Below the pieces are notes generated by a model, which saw only the letters and a list, made by a program, of their open reading frames with translations, did not search any database and had not been told where the DNA came from. From the NCBI RefSeq assembly GCF_001293685.1, contig NZ_BCAG01000005.1, positions 124,001-188,000 on the forward strand: a DNA stretch of 64,000 bases, written 5' to 3'. The position numbers were made by a program, and so were the translations under genes. This document shows, in pieces, positions 10,026 to 19,113 of the stretch (position 1 is its first letter; each line of letters starts with the position of its first letter). Source of the DNA: Desulfatitalea tepidiphila (GTDB lineage: Bacteria; Desulfobacterota; Desulfobacteria; Desulfobacterales; Desulfosarcinaceae).

Positions 10026-10089
10026 CGGACATTGGGACAGTACCACGCCAAGAGACCGCGAACGAATAGAAATCGACAAGGAGAACCCT

Positions 10090-11769
10090 ATGGCTGCCAT
10101 ACCCGCCAATAAAGAAGCCCCCACCTGCGACGATGCCGCCTGTGAATTGGACGGCCTGAATGTCCGGGAGGTGAAAAAGAAACTCATCGAGAAGTATCCG
10201 CCCAAGGTGGCGCGCAAGCGTGACAAGCAGATCGTCGTCAACCGCGTCGAAGGAGACGGCACGGTGCCGGTCATTCAATCCAATGTGCGCACCGTCCCGG
10301 GCCTGATCAGTCAGCGCGGCTGCTGTTACGCTGGCTGCAAGGGCGTGGTGCTGGGCCCCACGCGCGACATCGTCAATATCACCCATGGCCCGGTGGGCTG
10401 CGGATTTTACAGCTGGCTCACCCGGCGCAACCAGACCGATCCGGACAGCACACCGGACGGCCACAACTTCATGACCTACTGCTTCACCACCGACATGCAG
10501 GAAGAGGAGATCATCTTCGGCGGCGAAAAGAAGCTCAAACGCGCCATCCAGGAGGCCTATGACAACTTCCATCCCAAGGCCATCGCAGTCTTTTCCACCT
10601 GTCCGGTCGGACTGATCGGCGACGATGTGCACGCGGTCTGCCGCGAGATGAAAGCCAAGCTTGGGATCAACATCTTCGGCTTCTCTTGCGAGGGATACAA
10701 GGGGGTCAGCCAATCGGCCGGCCACCATATCGCCAACAACGGCATCTTCACCCACGTGGTGGGCACCGACGACACGGTTCACGATGGCCGATTCAAGATC
10801 AACCTTCTCGGCGAGTACAACATCGGGGGCGATGCCTTTGAAATCGAACGCATCTTCGATGCCTGCGGCCTGACCCTGATCTCCACCTTCAGCGGCAACT
10901 CGAGCATCGACAAATTCGCCAACGCCCATACCGCGGACCTCAACCTGATCATGTGTCACCGCTCGATCAACTATGTGGCCGAGATGATGGAGACCAAGTT
11001 CGGACTGCCCTGGATCAAGATCAATTTCATCGGCGCCGAGGCCACGGCCAAATCGCTGCGCAAGATTGCCCAATATTTCGATGATCCCCAGCTGACCGAA
11101 CGGGTCGATGCGGTCATTGCCGCCGAACTGCCAGCCGTCCAGGCGGCCGCGGCCGAGGTTCTGCCCCGCACCGAGGGCAAACGCGCCATGCTGTTCGTGG
11201 GCGGCTCCCGGGCCCATCATTACCAGGAATTGTTCCGCGAACTGGGGATGCGCACGCTTTCGGCCGGCTATGAATTCGCCCATCGCGACGATTACGAGGG
11301 GCGGGCGGTCCTGCCGACCATCAAGGTGGATGCCGATAGCCGGAATATCGAGGAGCTGGAAATCGAACCGGATGCGACCCGCTTTCGTCCGCGCAAGAGC
11401 CCGGATGAAGTCGACCGGCTGATGGAAAAAGGCCTCGATTTCGGCGGGTATGAAGGCATGATGCCCGAAATGGACGCGGGCGCCCTGGTAATCGACGACA
11501 TCAGCCAATGGGAGACCGAACGGCTGATCGCCATGTTCAAACCCGACATCTTCTGCGCCGGCATCAAGGAGAAATATGCGGTCCAGAAGCATGGCATTCC
11601 CCTCAAACAGCTCCACAGCTATGACTACGGCGGACCCTACGCCGGGTTCAGGGGTGCCATGAATTTCTACTACGAAATCGACCGCATGGTGAACAGCCGG
11701 GTATGGCGCTATCTGAAGGCCCCCTGGCAGGAAAACCCCGAACTGGCCGCCAAATATGCTTTCGAATAG
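10090..11769 (+). CDS. nifD: Nitrogenase molybdenum-iron protein alpha chain
   Basis: NifD binds FeMo-cofactor, where N2 is reduced. P-cluster cysteines are visible at QRGCCYAGC (Cys78), HGPVGCG (Cys104) and in FSTCPVGLIGDD. The FeMo-co ligands are the cysteine in LIMCHRS and the histidine in HSYDYGGPYAGF. At 559 residues it is longer than the Azotobacter type (about 490). The extra part lies around residues 400-465, between the VLPTIKVDADSR and SQWETERLI segments, an insertion typical of Group III NifD. The ATG has AAGGAG before it. The active-site residues favour Mo nitrogenase, since nifE, nifN and nifB are all present. Confidence 0.97.
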   Translation: MAAIPANKEAPTCDDAACELDGLNVREVKKKLIEKYPPKVARKRDKQIVVNRVEGDGTVPVIQSNVRTVPGLISQRGCCYAGCKGVVLGPTRDIVNITHGPVGCGFYSWLTRRNQTDPDSTPDGHNFMTYCFTTDMQEEEIIFGGEKKLKRAIQEAYDNFHPKAIAVFSTCPVGLIGDDVHAVCREMKAKLGINIFGFSCEGYKGVSQSAGHHIANNGIFTHVVGTDDTVHDGRFKINLLGEYNIGGDAFEIERIFDACGLTLISTFSGNSSIDKFANAHTADLNLIMCHRSINYVAEMMETKFGLPWIKINFIGAEATAKSLRKIAQYFDDPQLTERVDAVIAAELPAVQAAAAEVLPRTEGKRAMLFVGGSRAHHYQELFRELGMRTLSAGYEFAHRDDYEGRAVLPTIKVDADSRNIEELEIEPDATRFRPRKSPDEVDRLMEKGLDFGGYEGMMPEMDAGALVIDDISQWETERLIAMFKPDIFCAGIKEKYAVQKHGIPLKQLHSYDYGGPYAGFRGAMNFYYEIDRMVNSRVWRYLKAPWQENPELAAKYAFE

Positions 11770-11851
11770 CCCCCCGTGCGGGAGTATGAAGTGGAACGTC
11801 TTAAGTCTTAAGAGAAGATATCCTGCCGATTCTATAAAATAGGGAGTTCAT

Positions 11852-13232
11852 ATGCTGCTCAGACATACCACCCCTGACATCAAGGAGCGCTCGGCGCTCA
11901 CTGTCAACCCGGCCAAAACCTGCCAGCCCATAGGGGCGATGTATGCATCCCTCGGGGTCCATGGCTGCCTGCCCCACAGCCACGGTTCCCAGGGGTGCTA
12001 CGCCTACCACCGCAGCACCCTCACCCGGCACTACAAGGAGCCGGTCATGGCTGCCACCAGCGCCTTTACCGAAGGCGCCTCGGTGTTCGGCGGCCAGGCC
12101 AACCTGCTGCAGGCCATCGACAACATCTTTTCGGTCTACGAGCCGGATGTCATCGCGGTGCATACCACCTGCCTGTCGGAAACCATCGGCGACGACATCC
12201 CCCAGATCATCAACAAAGCCAGGGCCGACGGCCGCATACCCGAAGGCAAATACGTCTTCCATGCCAACACCCCCAGCTACGTGGGGTCCCATGTGACCGG
12301 CTTTGCCAGCATGACCAAGTCCATGGTCGACTATTTTGCGGAAAACGACGGCCATAGAAGCAAAGTGGTCAACCTGATCCCCGGATACGTCGAACCGGCC
12401 GACATGTCCGAAGTCCGGCGCCTGGCCACGGAGATGGGGATCGCCTCGATCATCTTCCCCGACACCGCCGGGGGTACTCAATGGTCCACTGACCGGCAAA
12501 TACAAAATGTTTCCGGAGGGCGGCGTCACCGTCGAACAACTTCGCCAGAGCGGATCGAGCTCGGGCACCATCGCCCTGGGCAACCTCGCCTCCTCGCCGG
12601 CCGGCCTGGCGCTGGACAGCAAATGCAAAGTGCCCTGCCGGACGCTCAACCTGCCCGTCGGCTTGATCGACACGGACCTGTTCATCGATGCCTTGCGGCG
12701 CATGGCCGGCGTCAATGTCCCCGAGTCGATCACCCTCGAACGTGGTCAGCTGGTGGACGCGATTTCCGACTGGCACCAGTACCTGCATGGCAAACGGGTG
12801 GGGATCGTGGGCGACCCGGATCAACTACTCGCCATGACCCGTTTCCTGGCCTCGCTCGATATGCGCCCGGTCTACCTGGTCACCGGCTCACCGGCCGGAA
12901 AAAAGTTCGAGCAATCCCTGCGCGAGGCGGCAGCCGAAGTGCCCGGAGAGGTCCGGATCAAGGTACCCGGCGACATGTATCTCTTCCACCAGTGGATCAA
13001 AAACGAACCGATCGACCTGCTCATCGGCAACACCTATGTCAAATACATTGCACGGGATGAAGACATACCCTTCGTGCGCTTCGGCTTCCCGATCCTCGAC
13101 CGTATGGGGCACAGCTACTTCCCTTCGGTGGGCTACCGGGGGGCCTTGAGGTTACTGGAGAAGATTCTGGATGCACTCCTCGACCGGAAGGATCGGGACA
13201 GTTCGGATATCGAGTTTGAATTGGTGTTATAA
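11852..13232 (+). CDS. nifK: Nitrogenase molybdenum-iron protein beta chain, split by a one-base frameshift
   Basis: NifK pairs with NifD and shares the P-cluster. The first part (from 11852) has GVHGCLPHSHGSQGCYAYHR and TTCLSETIGDD, which supply the P-cluster cysteines. After DTAG at about 12470 this frame runs into unrelated residues. The proper sequence (VLNGPLTGKYKMFPEGG) continues in the next frame to the stop at 13232. Removing one G from the five-G run at 12470-12474 restores a single protein of about 459 residues, the normal size for short Group III NifK. The rest of the operon is intact, so a homopolymer sequencing error is the simplest explanation, but a real mutation cannot be excluded. 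GGGAG precedes the ATG. Confidence 0.93.
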
Positions 13233-13237
13233 AGAAG

Positions 13238-13520
13238 AGTTTAAAGTTTAAAGTGAAAAGTCTAAAGTGAAGGAATTCTATCATTTGAGAGCTTGTCTTC
13301 GGCGTTCGCAGTGACTTGGACCGCATATCTCCATTGAAGGCGGAACGATTTCGCATCCTCACATATGATAATTTCCGAATGAAGGCTCGGACATCTCGAG
13401 AGGGAAAAAGTCAATCAAAAGTACTTTTAGGCAGAAATTCCCGTTGGACCATTTTCCTAATCGATAGCATACCTTCACTTAACACTTAAAACTTAACACT
13501 TAAAACTTAACACTTTAAAC
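13238..13520 (+). repeat. Inverted-repeat-bounded AT-rich spacer between nifK and nifE
   Basis: The whole nifK-nifE spacer is framed by related arms in opposite orientation. The left arm (13246-13282) begins GTTTAAAGTG and ends AAGTGAAGGAATTCTATC. The right arm (13463-13520), read on the minus strand, begins GTTTAAAGTG and ends AAGTGAAGGTATGCTATC. The right arm is longer because it holds three tandem copies of CTTAACACTTAAAA (the last one altered). The 180-bp centre has no open reading frame of note and no sigma-54 promoter. It may be a small non-autonomous element or a family of intergenic repeats; related AAGTTTTAAGTGT sequence recurs after nifB. Confidence 0.6.
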
Positions 13521-13565
13521 TCCTCCTCCCCCTACGCATAACAGAAAATCCATAAGGATAATTCC

Positions 13566-14933
13566 ATGACCCCCATCCCCATTCTAAAACAACGCGAAAA
13601 GCAGATTTATGAGAAGGGTGAAGCAAAGGACGGCCGGCCGTTCGACATGGCCTGCGACCGGCACAGCCTGGCCGGCAGCGTCAGCCAGCGCGCCTGCGTC
13701 TTCTGCGGTTCCCGGGTGGTGCTCTACCCCATCGCCGACGCCCTGCACCTGATCCATGGGCCCATCGGGTGCGCGGCCTATACCTGGGACATTCGCGGCG
13801 CCCTCTCTTCCGGTCCGCAGCTGCACCGCATGAGCTTCTCCACCGATCTGAGGGAACAGCAGGTCATATTCGGCGGTGAAACACGACTCTATCAGGCGTT
13901 GTGCGATCTCATCGACGCCTACCGGCCGGCCGCCGCCTTTGTCTACAGCACCTGTATCGTCGGGATCATCGGCGACGACGTCGAAGCGGTGTGCCGCCGG
14001 GTCTCCCGGGAAAAGGGGATCGATGTCCTGCCGGTCCACTCGGAGGGATTCAGGGGCACCAAAAAGGACGGCTACAGAGCGGCCTGCGATGCACTTTTCA
14101 AATTGGTGGGCACCGGCGATACGGCCGGCATTCAGCCGTCCAGCATCAATATCCTGGGCGAGTTCAATATCGCCGGCGAGGCCTGGGCGATCCGGGACTA
14201 TTACGAGCGGATGGGAGTACAGGTGCTGTCGGTAATGACCGGCGACAGCCGTGTATCCGAAATCCGCCGGGCGCATGGCGCCGCCCTCAACGTGGTGCAG
14301 TGCTCCGGCGCCATGACCTTCCTGGCCGAACGGATGACGGCCGAGTATGGCATTCCCTTTATCCGCGCCTCCTATTTCGGCATCGAAGACATGGCCAAGG
14401 CATTGTACGACGTGGCAGCGTATTTCAGGTTCGATCCCACCCTTCAGCAACGGACCGAAACACTGGTACGCGATGCGGTCAATGGCATCATGCCCGAGCT
14501 CTTGCGCATCAAGGCCGACCTGGCCGGCAAGCGCGCCGCTATCTATGTCGGCGGCGCCTTCAAGGCGTTTTCATTGATCAAGGCGTTGCGTCTACTGGGA
14601 ATGCGGGTCGTGCTGGCCGGTTCGCAGACCGGCAACAGCGACGACTACCAGACCCTGCGCGACATGTGCGATCCCGATACCGTGATCCTGGACGATGCCA
14701 ATCCCCTGGAACTTTCTAAGTATGTCATCGAAAAGGGAGCCGACCTGTTTATCGGCGGTGTCAAGGAGCGCCCCATCGCTTTCAAGCTGGGCATCGGCTT
14801 CTGCGATCACAACCACGAGCGCAAGATCTCCCTGGCGGGATTCGAAGGCATGCTCCACCTTGCCCGGGAGATTCACACCACCGTGACGAGCCCGGTGTGG
14901 CGCTTCGCACCCTTCAGAAGCAAACAAGAGTAA
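13566..14933 (+). CDS. nifE: Nitrogenase iron-molybdenum cofactor biosynthesis protein NifE
   Basis: NifE and NifN form the scaffold on which the NifB product matures into FeMo-cofactor before transfer to NifDK. The 455-residue protein resembles NifD: SQRACVFCGSR, HGPIGCAAYTWD and STCIVGIIGDD give the cysteines that hold the NifEN cluster. The NifD-like histidine ligand is absent, as expected for NifE. GFRGTKKDGY is a NifE-type segment. AAGGA precedes the ATG. nifN follows after 12 bp. Confidence 0.95.
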   Translation: MTPIPILKQREKQIYEKGEAKDGRPFDMACDRHSLAGSVSQRACVFCGSRVVLYPIADALHLIHGPIGCAAYTWDIRGALSSGPQLHRMSFSTDLREQQVIFGGETRLYQALCDLIDAYRPAAAFVYSTCIVGIIGDDVEAVCRRVSREKGIDVLPVHSEGFRGTKKDGYRAACDALFKLVGTGDTAGIQPSSINILGEFNIAGEAWAIRDYYERMGVQVLSVMTGDSRVSEIRRAHGAALNVVQCSGAMTFLAERMTAEYGIPFIRASYFGIEDMAKALYDVAAYFRFDPTLQQRTETLVRDAVNGIMPELLRIKADLAGKRAAIYVGGAFKAFSLIKALRLLGMRVVLAGSQTGNSDDYQTLRDMCDPDTVILDDANPLELSKYVIEKGADLFIGGVKERPIAFKLGIGFCDHNHERKISLAGFEGMLHLAREIHTTVTSPVWRFAPFRSKQE

Positions 14934-14945
14934 AGGAGGCCCCTC

Positions 14946-16352
14946 ATGCCACCCACGATTACCAAGGAAGCCTGTCTCCTCGATCGTATCCGGGTGACGC
15001 CTTCGGCCGAGGCCACCCAGAATGCCTGCAAGCTCTGTGCGCCGTTGGGAGCGGCTTTGGTCTTCAAGGGGATTCAAGGCGCGGTGCCGTTGCTGCACGG
15101 CTCCCAGGGCTGCAGCACCTACATCCGCCGCTACCTGATCAGCCACTATAAAGAGCCGATAGACATCGCCTGTTCCAACTTTTCGGAACACTCGGCCATC
15201 TTCGGCGGCGGCGCCAACTTGAAGCTGGCCCTGGAGAACGTGCGACATCAGTATGCGCCAAGCCTGGTGGGCATCGCCACCACCTGCCTCTCCGAAACCA
15301 TCGGCGACGACGTGGCCATGTTCATCAAGGAATATCGAAGGTCGAAGACCGGCCAGACCCTGCCGCCCATCGTTCATGTGAGCACACCCAGCTACCAGGG
15401 GAGCCACATGGAGGGGTTCCATCGCGCCGTATGGGCCACGGTATCGGCCCTGGCCGGCGACGAGCGCCGGGGGGACGCCCGCCGGGTCAACCTCTTTCCC
15501 GGCATGCTCTCGCCGGCCGACATCCGGCATCTGAAACAGATGACGGCGGCATTCGGCCTTGAGGCCGTGGTGCTGCCCGACTACAGCGAAACGTTGGATG
15601 GCGGGCTCTGGAAGGATTATCAGCGGGTGCCGGAAGGTGGAACCCCGGTGGATGCCATCGCCGCCGCCGGCGCAGCCGAGGCCTCCATCGAGCTGGGCGG
15701 CTCCCTGGCCATGGCCCGCGAGACGGCCGCCAGCTTTCTGCAGCAGAGGTTCGCTGTCCGCCCCTTCCGGTTGGGTATGCCCATCGGTATTCGCCAGACC
15801 GACGTTTTGATTCAGTCGCTCGCGGAAATCAGCGGCCGTCCGGTGCCCGGCTGCTACGCCGAACAACGCGGCCGGCTGCTCGACACCCTGGTGGATGGTC
15901 ACAAATATGTCAACACGGTGCGTGCGGCCCTCTATGGCGAAGAGGATCTGGTGGCCGGCATGGCCGGATTCCTGGCCGAAATCGGCATTCACCCGGTGGT
16001 GTGCGCTTCGGGCGGCCGCAGCATGCACCTGGCCGAAGCGATTCGGGCGCAGATACCGGCCTCCTGGCACGCCGAAACCGCCATCCTGGAGGATGCCGAT
16101 TTCACCGCCATCGAAACAGCCGTGGATACCGCCCGCCCGGATCTGATCATCGGGCACAGCAAGGGCTACGCCATGTCCCGCCGCCTGGGAATTCCCCTGG
16201 TGCGCATCGGCTTTCCCATCCATGACCGCATGGGCGGATCGCGCCTGCTGCATGTGGGCTACGAAGGCGCCATGGCACTCTTCGACCGCCTGGCCAACAC
16301 CCTGATCGAACGCCGCCAGGACGCATCGCCGATCGGCTACACTTACATGTAA
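14946..16352 (+). CDS. nifN: Nitrogenase iron-molybdenum cofactor biosynthesis protein NifN
   Basis: NifN is the NifK-like partner of NifE in FeMo-cofactor assembly. The 468-residue protein starts with TQNACKLCAPLGAALVFKG, then HGSQGCSTYIRR and TTCLSETIGDD, the NifN pattern. A strong AAAGGAGG lies before the ATG at 14946. It is a stand-alone NifN, not fused to NifB as in some clostridia. The C-terminal RIGFPIHDRMGG segment matches the NifK/NifN family. nifB follows 19 bp later. Confidence 0.95.
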   Translation: MPPTITKEACLLDRIRVTPSAEATQNACKLCAPLGAALVFKGIQGAVPLLHGSQGCSTYIRRYLISHYKEPIDIACSNFSEHSAIFGGGANLKLALENVRHQYAPSLVGIATTCLSETIGDDVAMFIKEYRRSKTGQTLPPIVHVSTPSYQGSHMEGFHRAVWATVSALAGDERRGDARRVNLFPGMLSPADIRHLKQMTAAFGLEAVVLPDYSETLDGGLWKDYQRVPEGGTPVDAIAAAGAAEASIELGGSLAMARETAASFLQQRFAVRPFRLGMPIGIRQTDVLIQSLAEISGRPVPGCYAEQRGRLLDTLVDGHKYVNTVRAALYGEEDLVAGMAGFLAEIGIHPVVCASGGRSMHLAEAIRAQIPASWHAETAILEDADFTAIETAVDTARPDLIIGHSKGYAMSRRLGIPLVRIGFPIHDRMGGSRLLHVGYEGAMALFDRLANTLIERRQDASPIGYTYM

Positions 16353-16371
16353 TGTGGAAAGGTGGTTGCCC

Positions 16372-17649
16372 ATGAACCTCGAACAACACCCCTGTTTCAA
16401 TCGCAAGAGCCATCACACCTTTGGACGCGTCCATCTGCCGGTGGCGCCCCGCTGCAATATGCAATGCAAATTCTGCAACCGCCGCTTCGACTGCGTCAAC
16501 GAAAGCCGTCCCGGCGTCACCAGCGCCCTGCTCTCGCCCGGACAGGCCATGGTCTATCTGGCGGCCGTGCTCAGGAAAAAACCGAATATCAAAGTCGTGG
16601 GCATTGCCGGCCCGGGCGACCCTTTCGCCAATGCCGGGCAGACCCTCGACACCTTCGAACGGGTGCGCGCCGGCTATCCCGACATGATGCTCTGCGTGGC
16701 CAGCAACGGTTTGAATCTGCTGCCCCATATCGATGCGCTGCACCGCCTGAAGGTCAGCCATGTCACGGTCACGGTCAACGCCGTGGACCCGGCCATCGGC
16801 GCCAACATCTACAGCTGGATGCGCATCGACAAACGGGTCATCAGCGGGGAGGCGGGCGCATCCTTTCTCCTGGAAAGGCAGTTGGCGGCCATCACGGCCC
16901 TCAAGGAAATGGGCATCCTGGTCAAGGTCAATGCCATTATCCTGCCAGGCATCAACGAGACGCATATCGTCGAGGTGGCACGGCGCGTCGGCGCCCTGGG
17001 GGTGGACCTGTTCAATGCCATGCCCTACTTCCCCTGCCCGGGCAGCGCTTTCGAGCATCTCGAAGAACCTTCAAAAGAGCGCGTCGCCGTCATCCGCGAG
17101 CAGGCCGGACAATATGTCCGCCAGATGCGCCACTGCACGCGCTGCCGGGCCGATGCCGTGGGTCTGCTCGGAGAAGCGCCTTCCCGGTCATTGATGGAGA
17201 CTCTGAACAATTGCCAACACCTGTCGGTTCTGCCCGACAAGGGGACGCAGCTCTCCAACCGACCCTATGTGGCGGTGGCTTCCATGGAGGGCGTGCTGGT
17301 CAATCGTCATTTAGGCGAAGCCGACCGGCTGCTCATTTACGGTCCCACCGAAGGCTGTATCGGCCTGATCGAAGCCCGTCCGACCCCGGCGGCCGGCAGC
17401 GGACTCGTGCGCTGGCAAGAGATGGCCGCCCGGCTCGGAGACTGCCGCGCCCTGCTGGTTTCCGGTATCGGGGAGAACCCGCGCAACACCCTGGCCGACA
17501 GCGGGATCGACATCTACACCTGCGAGGGGCTCATCGACGAGGCGGTTCGGCGCGTCTACAGCGGCGAAAGCCTCAGCGACCTGGCCGTGCGCAAGGCACG
17601 GGCCTGCGGGGCCTCGTGCGGCGGGGACATGATGGGGTGCGGGGCATGA
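16372..17649 (+). CDS. nifB: Nitrogenase cofactor biosynthesis radical SAM protein NifB with C-terminal NifX-like domain
   Basis: NifB uses SAM radical chemistry to fuse two [4Fe-4S] clusters and insert carbide, giving the NifB-co precursor of FeMo-cofactor. The radical-SAM motif CNMQCKFC is at residues 25-32, followed by FDCVNESRPGV and GIAGPGDP. CTRCRADAVGLLGE supplies further cysteines. From about residue 300 to 405 a NifX/NafY-type cofactor-binding domain follows (VAVASMEGVLVNRHLGEAD), and the tail ends in a Cys/Gly-rich CGASCGGDMMGCGA. I chose ATG 16372, preceded by GGAAAGGTGG, over the in-frame ATG at 16354. The NifX-like domain may explain why no separate nifX is seen. Confidence 0.96.
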   Translation: MNLEQHPCFNRKSHHTFGRVHLPVAPRCNMQCKFCNRRFDCVNESRPGVTSALLSPGQAMVYLAAVLRKKPNIKVVGIAGPGDPFANAGQTLDTFERVRAGYPDMMLCVASNGLNLLPHIDALHRLKVSHVTVTVNAVDPAIGANIYSWMRIDKRVISGEAGASFLLERQLAAITALKEMGILVKVNAIILPGINETHIVEVARRVGALGVDLFNAMPYFPCPGSAFEHLEEPSKERVAVIREQAGQYVRQMRHCTRCRADAVGLLGEAPSRSLMETLNNCQHLSVLPDKGTQLSNRPYVAVASMEGVLVNRHLGEADRLLIYGPTEGCIGLIEARPTPAAGSGLVRWQEMAARLGDCRALLVSGIGENPRNTLADSGIDIYTCEGLIDEAVRRVYSGESLSDLAVRKARACGASCGGDMMGCGA

Positions 17650-17690
17650 AGTTTTAAGTGTAAAGTTTGAAGTTTGAAATGAAGTTTTTT
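17647..17690 (+). repeat. Short AT-rich repeat related to the nifK-nifE spacer
   Basis: Just after the nifB stop the run AAGTTTTAAGTGTAAAG, followed by two AGTTTGAA copies, resembles the AAGTTTTAAGTGTTAAG units in the right arm of the nifK-nifE spacer (minus-strand reading). No inverted partner is seen here, so this looks like a single-sided relic or a member of a simple intergenic repeat family. Confidence 0.45.
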
Positions 17691-17712
17691 CCTCATGAAA
17701 GGAGTACTTCCA

Positions 17713-18018
17713 ATGGACAAACCGAGTTGCCATATTTTCGTCTGTGCCAGTTTTCGATCCGATGGAGACGCCAAGGGCGTTTGCCACAAGAAAGGATCCA
17801 CCGATCTGCTGGCCTATATCGAAAACGAAATCCTGGACCGGGGCATGGATGCCCAGATCACCAGCACGGGCTGCATGAAGGCGTGCGATTACGGCCCGGT
17901 CCTGGTCGTCTACCCCCAGGGCCACTGGTATGGCAAAGTGGAAGCCGAAGCAGTGGTGGACGAAATCCTCGATGCCATCGAAGACGATGCCGTGGCAGAG
18001 AAATTCCTGATCCAATAA
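17713..18018 (+). CDS. Thioredoxin-like [2Fe-2S] ferredoxin, nif-associated
   Basis: This 101-residue protein has four cysteines in the pattern C-x(11)-C ... C-x(3)-C (FVCASF, GVCHKKG, TGCMKAC), which in thioredoxin-fold ferredoxins bind one [2Fe-2S] cluster. Proteins of this type (the Shethna protein I family) are often encoded in nif regions and may carry or gate electrons for nitrogenase or its maturation. The ATG at 17713 follows GAAAGGAG; an in-frame ATG at 17695 would include this ribosome site. The role in the cell is inferred from the family and position only. Confidence 0.85.
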   Translation: MDKPSCHIFVCASFRSDGDAKGVCHKKGSTDLLAYIENEILDRGMDAQITSTGCMKACDYGPVLVVYPQGHWYGKVEAEAVVDEILDAIEDDAVAEKFLIQ

Positions 18019-18136
18019 AGGATCCGGTTGGAGGTCCGGTTGGGACGACCGGCGATCAGCGCCGTATATGGTCCCGAAAGGCCAAACTTTGGCGGCAACG
18101 CATTGTCACGAGACTATCGACTTTGGAGGTGCAACG

Positions 18137-18619
18137 ATGAGCGATTGGTCGGCATTTGTCCACGAGGGGCATCAATACTTGAAAACCGCACGCAATGGGC
18201 ACCAGCGCAAAACCGTATTCAACAACGAACTCGTTTTCAACCTGATCGGCCTGTCCATAGAAAAGCTGCTGGTCGGCTTATGTCTGCATCGGGGGCATAT
18301 GCCCATGGATCACACCCTGTCCGGCATCGTGTCCGAGGCCGACCGACTGTGTCCCATGGGGGCATCCCTGACCACGGCCGTCGGAATGATGAATCGGGTT
18401 CAGGACCTGTGCTCCCTCGACGCCGATTCCAGGTGCACCGTGGACGACGACCAAATTGAAAACCTGCTGGCGATGAACGAACGGGTGGCCGCCTTTGTAA
18501 GGGACAAGACAAGATGGGCCGGGCCTTTGCCGGTGGCTGCAGATCCGGAGAAGAGCAAGTCGGGAACGCCTTTCGGAAGACCGCTTGCCGACGACCAGGG
18601 AGCGGGAATATGCCTGTGA
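18137..18619 (+). CDS. Small helical protein with a HEPN-like domain, nif-associated
   Basis: I recognise only the general shape of this 160-residue protein. The segment NLIGLSIEKLLVGLCLHRGHMP followed by HTLSGIVSEADRL resembles HEPN domains, where a helix with a lysine is followed by a conserved HxL-type element. HEPN proteins act in toxin-antitoxin systems, as RNases or as nucleotide-binding partners. The catalytic R-x4-6-H motif of HEPN RNases is not evident, so I do not assign RNase activity. GGAGGT lies before ATG 18137. It lies between the ferredoxin and GNAT genes, and its end overlaps the GNAT start by 10 bp, so it is very likely co-transcribed with nif genes. Confidence 0.5.
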   Translation: MSDWSAFVHEGHQYLKTARNGHQRKTVFNNELVFNLIGLSIEKLLVGLCLHRGHMPMDHTLSGIVSEADRLCPMGASLTTAVGMMNRVQDLCSLDADSRCTVDDDQIENLLAMNERVAAFVRDKTRWAGPLPVAADPEKSKSGTPFGRPLADDQGAGICL

Positions 18620-19113
18620 CGATCCGCGATGCCGGTATGGAGGACATCGAAACGATGGTCGCACTGCTTCACCAGCTGTTTGCCATCGAAAAGGACTTCA
18701 GGATCGACATCCAGCGCCACCGCCGGGGTCTGGAGCTTATGTTGGACGGGTGCGGCAAACACCGCTGCGTCAAGGTGGCGGAGGCGCTGGGGACGGTCGT
18801 GGGCATGGGCAGCGCCCAACTATTGATCTCCACGGCCGAGGGCGGTGCGGCGGCCCTGATCGAAGACATCGTGGTCGACGCCCGATGGCGCCGAAACGGC
18901 ATCGGCAGGCGAATCATAGACGCCCTGGAACGATGGGGGATCGAGCGGGGGGTCACCCGCATGCAATTGCTGGCCGACCGCACCAACTTCGCGGCGCTTG
19001 ATTTCTACGACCGCATCGGATGGCTGCCGACCCGGATGATCTGCCTGCGAAGGAGGTCCGCCGAAATGAGGGGGACACCTCCATGCCGGATACCATCATG
19101 TCCCGAAAGATAA
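18610..19113 (+). CDS. GNAT-family N-acetyltransferase, nif-associated
   Basis: This 167-residue protein has the GNAT fold signature: a beta4 strand IEDIVVDARWRRNGIGRRII, in which RRNGIG binds the pyrophosphate of acetyl-CoA, and the C-terminal LLADRTNFAALDFYDRIGW block. The substrate cannot be read from the sequence. GNAT genes occur inside nif clusters of several anaerobes, but their role is unclear; protein or small-molecule acetylation are both possible. The ATG at 18610 gives a standard GNAT N-terminus (MPVTIRDAGMEDI) and overlaps the preceding gene. nifV starts 30 bp before its stop, so the three genes overlap one another. Confidence 0.85.
   Translation: MPVTIRDAGMEDIETMVALLHQLFAIEKDFRIDIQRHRRGLELMLDGCGKHRCVKVAEALGTVVGMGSAQLLISTAEGGAAALIEDIVVDARWRRNGIGRRIIDALERWGIERGVTRMQLLADRTNFAALDFYDRIGWLPTRMICLRRRSAEMRGTPPCRIPSCPER

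Noticed and set aside
12465-12480. Programmed ribosomal frameshift in nifK
   Set aside because: The change needed is +1 on a G run, with no stop codon or stimulatory site visible nearby. NifK is not known to use frameshifting. A homopolymer error is simpler.
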